DNA of 64,000 bases, taken from Acidicapsa acidisoli (lineage in GTDB: Bacteria; Acidobacteriota; Terriglobia; Terriglobales; Acidobacteriaceae). The notes below the pieces were generated by a model. That model was given only the letters and a program-made list of their open reading frames with translations, was not told where the DNA came from and searched no databases. A program made the position numbers and the translations under genes. Of this stretch, positions 59,822 through 64,000 are shown one piece after another. Location of the stretch: positions 1,054,001 through 1,118,000 of the forward strand of contig NZ_JAGSYI010000002.1 in assembly GCF_025685625.1 (NCBI RefSeq), read 5' to 3'. Positions within the stretch are counted from its first letter, which is position 1, and every line of letters starts with the position of its first letter.

Positions 59822-60621
59822 CGCCATGCACGGCCATAGAAGACACCGGCCAGAATCGCCAACAACACATATTGCCAATTGAAGCTGGTAGTCCGCTTAT
59901 TCCAGTGCGATAACCCAAAGAGCGCCGCGGTAAGAATAAGTGCAGGATAACGGCCAATGCGGCGCTCCAACAGGTTCTGCATCCACCCGCGAAAGAAGAG
60001 TTCTTCCGGCACGGCGATAAAGAAAAACGTGAAAAGATACGCACCACTGAACTGCATCGGCGAGGGCCAAAGATCATGGAAATGCAGGAAGCCGATGCCT
60101 AAGCCAAGAACGATCGCAATCGGCGTGTAGAAAAGAAATTCGCGGAGCCCTAACCGCAGATCGCGCAATCGCAGCCGCAAATCGAAGCCCACGCCGTCAA
60201 GCCGACGGAGCATCCCGAAGCCGTAAATGCCCGCGTCGAGCAACAGGATTTTGTTGAAGACTGCGAAATGCGCAGGCCATGCAGGCTCAAACCAACGCAG
60301 ATCGACAGCCATACCCAACAAGATCAGAACGAGATAGTCGCGCCAGTTCCCACGTTGCTCGGCATCGGCGCAGCGAGCCTGATGCAACATGACTGCAATC
60401 GCGACCGGCAGTGTCGCGTAAAGTGCCAGCCAATACCACCGGAAAACTCCGAACGAGATCCCAACGATGCCATACGGAACACACAGGGTAGCAGGAGCAA
60501 CAAGGCGCGCCGCCACGCTGAGCTTCTCAGTGACAGTCGCAAGTTGCCGTCCGAAAAAAGCTCCTGCTAGATACGGGGCGAGCGTCAGCAGAGCCGCGAT
60601 CACAATGGAAAACGTTAGCAT
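59746..60621 (-). CDS. CPBP-family intramembrane protease
   Basis: The 291-residue membrane protein has about eight helices and the full CPBP motifs: VPEELFFRGWMQNLL (EE-x3-R), FGLSHWNKR and SAITHATVDTVW. CPBP proteases process prenylated or signal-type peptides and confer bacteriocin immunity in some species. Its last 76 bases overlap the tail of the CPBP gene on the plus strand. Confidence 0.87.
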   Translation of the reverse strand: MLTFSIVIAALLTLAPYLAGAFFGRQLATVTEKLSVAARLVAPATLCVPYGIVGISFGVFRWYWLALYATLPVAIAVMLHQARCADAEQRGNWRDYLVLILLGMAVDLRWFEPAWPAHFAVFNKILLLDAGIYGFGMLRRLDGVGFDLRLRLRDLRLGLREFLFYTPIAIVLGLGIGFLHFHDLWPSPMQFSGAYLFTFFFIAVPEELFFRGWMQNLLERRIGRYPALILTAALFGLSHWNKRTTSFNWQYVLLAILAGVFYGRAWRQERRVGASAITHATVDTVWSIWLR

Positions 60622-60733
60622 CGATTAGCTTTAGTTCAGCTTTAGTCTAGCCTTCCAAGAGTTCGCTCTCAAGGTGCGCACAGCCAGCCATAATTCTTAT
60701 CGATTGTTACAGCAGAAAAGGGATGAGCATGCT

Positions 60734-60955
60734 CTAGCGTCTTGAGCTGGGCTGCTCGACGAGAAGATGAGACCGGAAATAATCCAGAGTTTCATTCAGG
60801 ATCATTTCACTGCATCGATGGTTTGCTTCGTCCTGCTCCAAATCAGCCTCACGAGCCCGCGTTGATATTACATCGAAACAAGCGGGGCATGCGGACTCAT
60901 ATTCCCCGTATTCGTTGATTCTCCGCAGGAAAACAGGGGGCTTTTCACTCGACAT
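60734..60955 (-). CDS. Small Cys-containing protein of unknown function
   Basis: The 73-residue protein has FLRRINEYGEYESACPACFDVISTRAREADLEQDEANHRCSEM, a Cys-x2-Cys plus later His-x-Cys pattern that could bind zinc. Proteins of this FLRRI-EYES-CP-C type are frequent in Acidobacteria from general knowledge; function unknown. ATG 60955 is preferred; the open frame to 60985 adds a non-conserved stretch. Confidence 0.6.
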   Translation of the reverse strand: MSSEKPPVFLRRINEYGEYESACPACFDVISTRAREADLEQDEANHRCSEMILNETLDYFRSHLLVEQPSSRR

Positions 60956-61286
60956 GGACGGGTCCTCGGATTGGACCCAAGGCAACTCAATAGCTCAACC
61001 TGGCTCGCTTAAAGTATGTCTGTCCCATCGCGCCAGACGTTTCCTCCATCTCGACGGGATGAAGGCTGCTCTTAACAGGAATATAGAAAATAATTGGCGA
61101 CTTGTCACCGAAAACATACGCTCAGTGCAGCGAGGTGATGTGAGTGGCGCGGTAAAGTCTTGAATTATTATGCGGTTCGTGCCAATTTAATCAGACCAGA
61201 TGAAGTGGAAACTCGACAGATTTCATCGGCAAAAAAGTGGGACGAGCACTATTCGCCCGTCCCACTCATAATTTGTTCTGACAACC
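60956..61286. other. Intergenic region
   Basis: The 331 bases hold the hxlA terminator (61231-61265) and the promoter area of the small Cys protein. Open frames here look like noise. No RNA gene or repeat was recognised. Confidence 0.4.
61231..61265 (-). terminator. Rho-independent terminator of hxlA
   Basis: On the minus strand GTGGGACG and CGTCCCAC (arms 61258-61265 and 61237-61244, loop 13) are followed by six U (A at 61231-61236). It lies 21 bases after the stop. Confidence 0.8.
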
Positions 61287-61919
61287 TTATCCGAGTTGCT
61301 TGATCTTCTCCCGAAGCGCCTTTGCTGCAGCTCCAGGATCCTTCGCGCCATAAATCGCCGCGCCCGCAACAGCGATCGTCGCTCCCGCGTTCTCAACGCC
61401 TTCGATGCGGTCGGTATTGATGCCGCCTGCAACAGAGAAAGGCACGTCCGCCTTGCGTCCTACTTCAAGCAGCTTCTCAATCGAGTAGCCGGCCTGCGCC
61501 TGTTCGTCGAGACCAGCGTGCAGTTCGACCCAGCTCACGCCGAGCGCCTTCAGTTCTTTCAGGCGTGCTGCCTTATCGACCACGCCGATCATGTCGGCCA
61601 CAACGGCCTTGCCGTGCGCCTTGCCGGCCTTCACAGCGCCTTCGATCGTGCTGTCGCCGGCGGAGGCGAGCACAGTCATAATGTCCGCGCCGGCCTTGAA
61701 TGCCAGATCAGCTTCAAGTTCGCCCGCATCCATGGTCTTCATGTCCGCGAACACCAGCTTATCCGGATAAGCGGCCTTTACATTGGTGACAACGCTGAGG
61801 CCCTGCTGCTTGATCAGCGGGGTTCCAAGCTCAATGACATCGACGTGCTCCGCTACCGAATTCAGCAGTTTCAGCGCATCCGCGGTTGAAAGAAGATCAA
61901 TTGCAACCTGTAGTTTCAT
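61287..61919 (-). CDS. hxlA: 3-hexulose-6-phosphate synthase
   Basis: The 210-residue TIM-barrel enzyme (orotidine-decarboxylase superfamily) condenses formaldehyde with ribulose 5-phosphate. Motifs are LQVAIDLLSTADAL, VIELGTPLIKQQG, FADMKTMDAGELEADLAFKAGADIMTVL, VELHAGLDEQAQAGY and SVAGGINTDRI. SD GAAAGAG lies 9 bases before the ATG. It is downstream of hxlB by 105 bases; together they form the RuMP formaldehyde-fixing pair. Confidence 0.92.
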   Translation of the reverse strand: MKLQVAIDLLSTADALKLLNSVAEHVDVIELGTPLIKQQGLSVVTNVKAAYPDKLVFADMKTMDAGELEADLAFKAGADIMTVLASAGDSTIEGAVKAGKAHGKAVVADMIGVVDKAARLKELKALGVSWVELHAGLDEQAQAGYSIEKLLEVGRKADVPFSVAGGINTDRIEGVENAGATIAVAGAAIYGAKDPGAAAKALREKIKQLG

Positions 61920-62024
61920 CGTTAACTCTCTTTCCTATTACTTCGTGAAGATTGGGCCGTATCCACGGCCATTAAAAATTGTTGAGTGACGCCGCACAGT
62001 GATTCTTTTCGCACCCTGAGTTGC

Positions 62025-62603
62025 TTACTCAAGGTTTGCGTGTCGCTTATAGAGCTCTTCCGCGCTCTCGCCCCATTCGCGCCACATCGCATGAAACATC
62101 GAATCTGTAAGCAACATCACACTCTGCTCGAAGAGCGCACCGGCATACTGCGCGGATGCTGTCCCATTCAGGTTCTGCTTGGTCGCTGCGGGAATCACAA
62201 TCAGCCACTGCGCCAGGTTTGCCAACTTCGAGTCGCGCGTCGCGGTGACAGCCAGTACCTCGGCGCCGACCTTCCGCGCAACTTCGGCTGCATGTACCGC
62301 GCTGGCGGTGGCGCCCGAACCGGATGCAACCAGAAGAAGATCGTCCGGACCAATCGCTGGAGCGGTGACTTCTCCAGCCACGTGAACCTCCAGCCCAAGA
62401 TGCATGAAGCGCATCGCAGCCATCTTCAGCGCCAACCCACTACGTCCTGCACCTGCGACGAAGATTCGCTTTGCTGCGAGGATTCTCCGTTGGGCTGTTT
62501 CGATTTCTGCTTCGCTCACGGCTGCGAGCGACTGCTTCAATTCATCAAGAATCAAAACCTGATTCAGGGAATAACTCTGCGGTTCTAATACGCCAAGCGA
62601 CAT
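62025..62603 (-). CDS. hxlB: 6-phospho-3-hexuloisomerase
   Basis: The 192-residue SIS-domain enzyme (RIFVAGAGRSGLALKMAAMRFMHLGLEVHVAGEVTAPAI, LLLVASGSGATASAVHAAEVARKVGAEVLAVTA) isomerises hexulose 6-phosphate to fructose 6-phosphate. I chose ATG 62603; the open frame extends to 62933, into the LysR gene. Upstream of hxlA on the same strand; LysR lies 89 bases further upstream. Confidence 0.9.
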   Translation of the reverse strand: MSLGVLEPQSYSLNQVLILDELKQSLAAVSEAEIETAQRRILAAKRIFVAGAGRSGLALKMAAMRFMHLGLEVHVAGEVTAPAIGPDDLLLVASGSGATASAVHAAEVARKVGAEVLAVTATRDSKLANLAQWLIVIPAATKQNLNGTASAQYAGALFEQSVMLLTDSMFHAMWREWGESAEELYKRHANLE

Positions 62604-62692
62604 AACTCTGTCAGAATGACATCGTCCCGCGTGCGAATCAAACTGGAAATTCTGATTAGTTGATAGCTTATTTCTATCAGGGCAGTTGTAAT

Positions 62693-63616
62693 CTAACGAG
62701 GCGATTTTACCCGAAACTTCTGATAGGCGGTCAGCATCGCGCGAATCGCACTGACCATCTCGGGCGAATGCGCCATCTCCATAAACGCATGTACCGCAGC
62801 CGGAAGCGGATTGCTCTTTACGGTCACGAATCCGACATTCGCCTGCTCCACCGGCTTGACAATGGCAATGGCTCGGAGCGACGACACCGATGGCAGAGTT
62901 GATGCCAGCGATTGCGGCAGCACCGTCGACCATCGTCCTGTATTCAGATGGGCTGCCAGCACTGCTGTTGAATCGGTGTAGATCATCTTCGACGCTCTTT
63001 CAAGCTGCAGCTCCGCGCTGCGCGGCATTGCCGAGCGCAAAAGGCAAAGCGGAAGTGCGGCAACATCCGCCCAGCTCACGCGGTCTGCTTCTCCCGCGTC
63101 AGTTGATGTGAACAGAAACATTCGCTCGCGATACAAGGCGAATGCGTCCAGCCCGTCCGTCATCGGTTCGTCGATATAGGTGAGCGCTACGTCCACCCCG
63201 CCGTTACGCACGGCGTGTAGCAACTGGGTCACGTCGCCGGTCTCGGTCGACATCTGTATATCCGGAAATTTTTCAGAGAAGGCGATGCTCAGCACCGAAC
63301 TGATCGCGGAGGTTGCCGGCAGCATGGCCAGTCGGAACGGCCCCTGCATTCCGTGTTCGCGGAGTTCGTGCAGCTCGCGCTTCAGCCGCACGCAATCTTC
63401 CATCATCTGTTGCGCCCAGGCGAGCACTCGCTTTCCTTCGGGTGTAAATCCCTCGAATTTACGGCCGCGCTTGACGATCAGCACATCCATATCTTCTTCG
63501 AGTTGCTTGATTCCGGCGGAAAGGGTCGGTTGGGAGACATGACATTCCGCAGCGGCACGGGCGAAGTGGCGCTCTTTATTCAAAGCGAGCAGGTACTCAA
63601 AATTTCTGATAATCAA
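62693..63616 (-). CDS. LysR-family transcriptional regulator
   Basis: The 307-residue regulator has a winged HTH (IIRNFEYLLALNKERHFARAAAECHVSQPTLSAGIKQLEEDM) and a LysR effector domain. The TTG start fits the family N-terminus. It is transcribed toward hxlB-hxlA, with a divergent unknown gene beyond parS. A role in formaldehyde or one-carbon control is inferred from position only. Confidence 0.88.
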   Translation of the reverse strand: MIIRNFEYLLALNKERHFARAAAECHVSQPTLSAGIKQLEEDMDVLIVKRGRKFEGFTPEGKRVLAWAQQMMEDCVRLKRELHELREHGMQGPFRLAMLPATSAISSVLSIAFSEKFPDIQMSTETGDVTQLLHAVRNGGVDVALTYIDEPMTDGLDAFALYRERMFLFTSTDAGEADRVSWADVAALPLCLLRSAMPRSAELQLERASKMIYTDSTAVLAAHLNTGRWSTVLPQSLASTLPSVSSLRAIAIVKPVEQANVGFVTVKSNPLPAAVHAFMEMAHSPEMVSAIRAMLTAYQKFRVKSPR

Positions 63617-63765
63617 GGCTGTTTATGCGGTTTAAGGCCGTCCCCTTCAGTCTCTTAGCTTCAAAGTTGCCAACTCCAATTGGACGCGGCAGGCATCGTG
63701 CCGGACACAGCATTTTTAGCTGCTCTGTAGGGAGGACGGTGAGACTCACTGCCGTTCTATGGAAA

Positions 63766-63781
63766 TGTTCCACGTGGAACA
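63766..63781. promoter_or_regulatory. parS, ParB-binding centromere site
   Basis: TGTTCCACGTGGAACA is a perfect 16-base palindrome and matches the conserved bacterial parS sequence; the symmetry extends three more bases each side (63763-63784). ParB loads here and spreads to organise origin segregation. parS usually lies near the chromosome origin; parA and parB are not in the window. Confidence 0.88.
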
Positions 63782-63907
63782 TTTTTGGGTGGGATTTCCG
63801 GCTTGTGAGTGTCAAGTGGAATTTCCTGCATGTGGTTTGTTTTCGGTGACATGAATTTGCGCAACATTTAGCCGTTTGTGCATTGGTTTATGGCTTGCGT
63901 TTTATAT

Positions 63908-63923
63908 ATAGCGTGCATGCTAT
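63908..63923. promoter_or_regulatory. Dyad at the promoter of the unidentified gene
   Basis: ATAGC and GCTAT flank GTGCAT, a near-perfect 16-base palindrome directly after TATATA and 12 bases before the ATG. The GTGCATGC core resembles GntR-type operators; the regulator is unknown. Confidence 0.35.
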
Positions 63924-63934
63924 CTTCCACTTCC

Positions 63935-64000
63935 ATGACTAACATTTTGCGACAGGAAGAACGGATTGCGAGGGATGCCGCGTTTGAACGGATGCTTGCG
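63935..64000 (+). CDS. Start of an unidentified gene (partial)
   Basis: An ATG at 63935 opens a 22-codon frame to the window edge (MTNILRQEERIARDAAFERM). No family can be named. The TATA-rich sequence and the dyad just upstream support a real gene. No clear SD is seen, so the start may be leaderless or later. Confidence 0.4.
   Translation, partial: MTNILRQEERIARDAAFERMLA

Larger units (their letters stand above)
63617..63934. other. Divergent intergenic region with parS
   Basis: The 318 bases separate lysR (minus) and an unidentified gene (plus). It holds the parS site, a TATATA-rich promoter area at about 63901-63910, and an ATAGC/GCTAT dyad. Open frames here are short and lack SDs. Confidence 0.5.

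Noticed and set aside
60915-61163. An 82-codon plus-strand gene in the spacer upstream of hxlA
   Set aside because: It overlaps the small Cys protein on the other strand, has no SD and no recognisable pattern.

Overview
The window is a GC-rich, gene-dense bacterial chromosome segment from a diderm. The gene content (an Omp85/SurA/TamB set, a TonB receptor with a carboxypeptidase-like N-terminal domain, frequent GTG/TTG starts, secreted GH29 and M20 hydrolases, small acidobacterial-type zinc proteins) fits a soil Acidobacteriota of the class Terriglobia. This is inference from protein families, since no rRNA gene is present. I see no tRNA, rRNA, CRISPR array, insertion sequence or prophage. 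A perfect ParB-binding parS palindrome at 63766-63781 marks this as chromosome, probably on the origin-proximal side.

Layout. 1-2700: two tandem AhpD-like genes, an APC permease, and a ParD/ParE module whose toxin is frameshifted. 2791-8137: a nitrogen-salvage cluster with guanine deaminase divergent from allantoinase, allantoate amidohydrolase, ureidoglycine aminohydrolase and ureidoglycolate amidohydrolase, enough to turn allantoin into glyoxylate, CO2 and four ammonia. 8138-8450: an AT-rich spacer, then lon, pheA and a UbiA-type prenyltransferase on the minus strand. 13254-20742: plus-strand genes for a membrane PP2C phosphatase, an M20 hydrolase, an AraC regulator, a VOC/YjbR pair and an ABC exporter. 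20751-21298: two paralogous small proteins of unknown function, one behind a strong hairpin that contains its ribosome-binding site. 21588-31180: a BON protein and a translationally coupled outer-membrane assembly operon (Omp85 with seven POTRA repeats, SurA-like, TamB). 31624-36137: ECF sigma and soluble anti-sigma factor, shikimate kinase, heme O synthase, DUF420 and ssb. 36241-40218: TatA, a TauE/DUF1634 pair, a Tat-exported oxalate decarboxylase-like bicupin and a LysR regulator.

40327-46124: a secreted unknown, frataxin, a glycosyltransferase, a LacI regulator, an intact ParDE module, an orphan and homoserine dehydrogenase. 46266-54660: a Cys/His-rich secreted protein, a TonB receptor, an aquaporin, a sirtuin, a quinone oxidoreductase, an alpha-L-fucosidase and a polyprenyl-phosphate-type glycosyltransferase. 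54811-60955: a VOC/YafY pair with an operator-like dyad, a WXXGXW protein, threonine aldolase, HemW, two tail-to-tail CPBP membrane proteases and a small zinc protein. 61287-64000: RuMP enzymes HxlA and HxlB, a LysR regulator, parS and the start of an unidentified gene.

Start codons were chosen from visible Shine-Dalgarno (SD) spacing and family N-termini. Function calls are by recognition of motifs and were not checked against any database.
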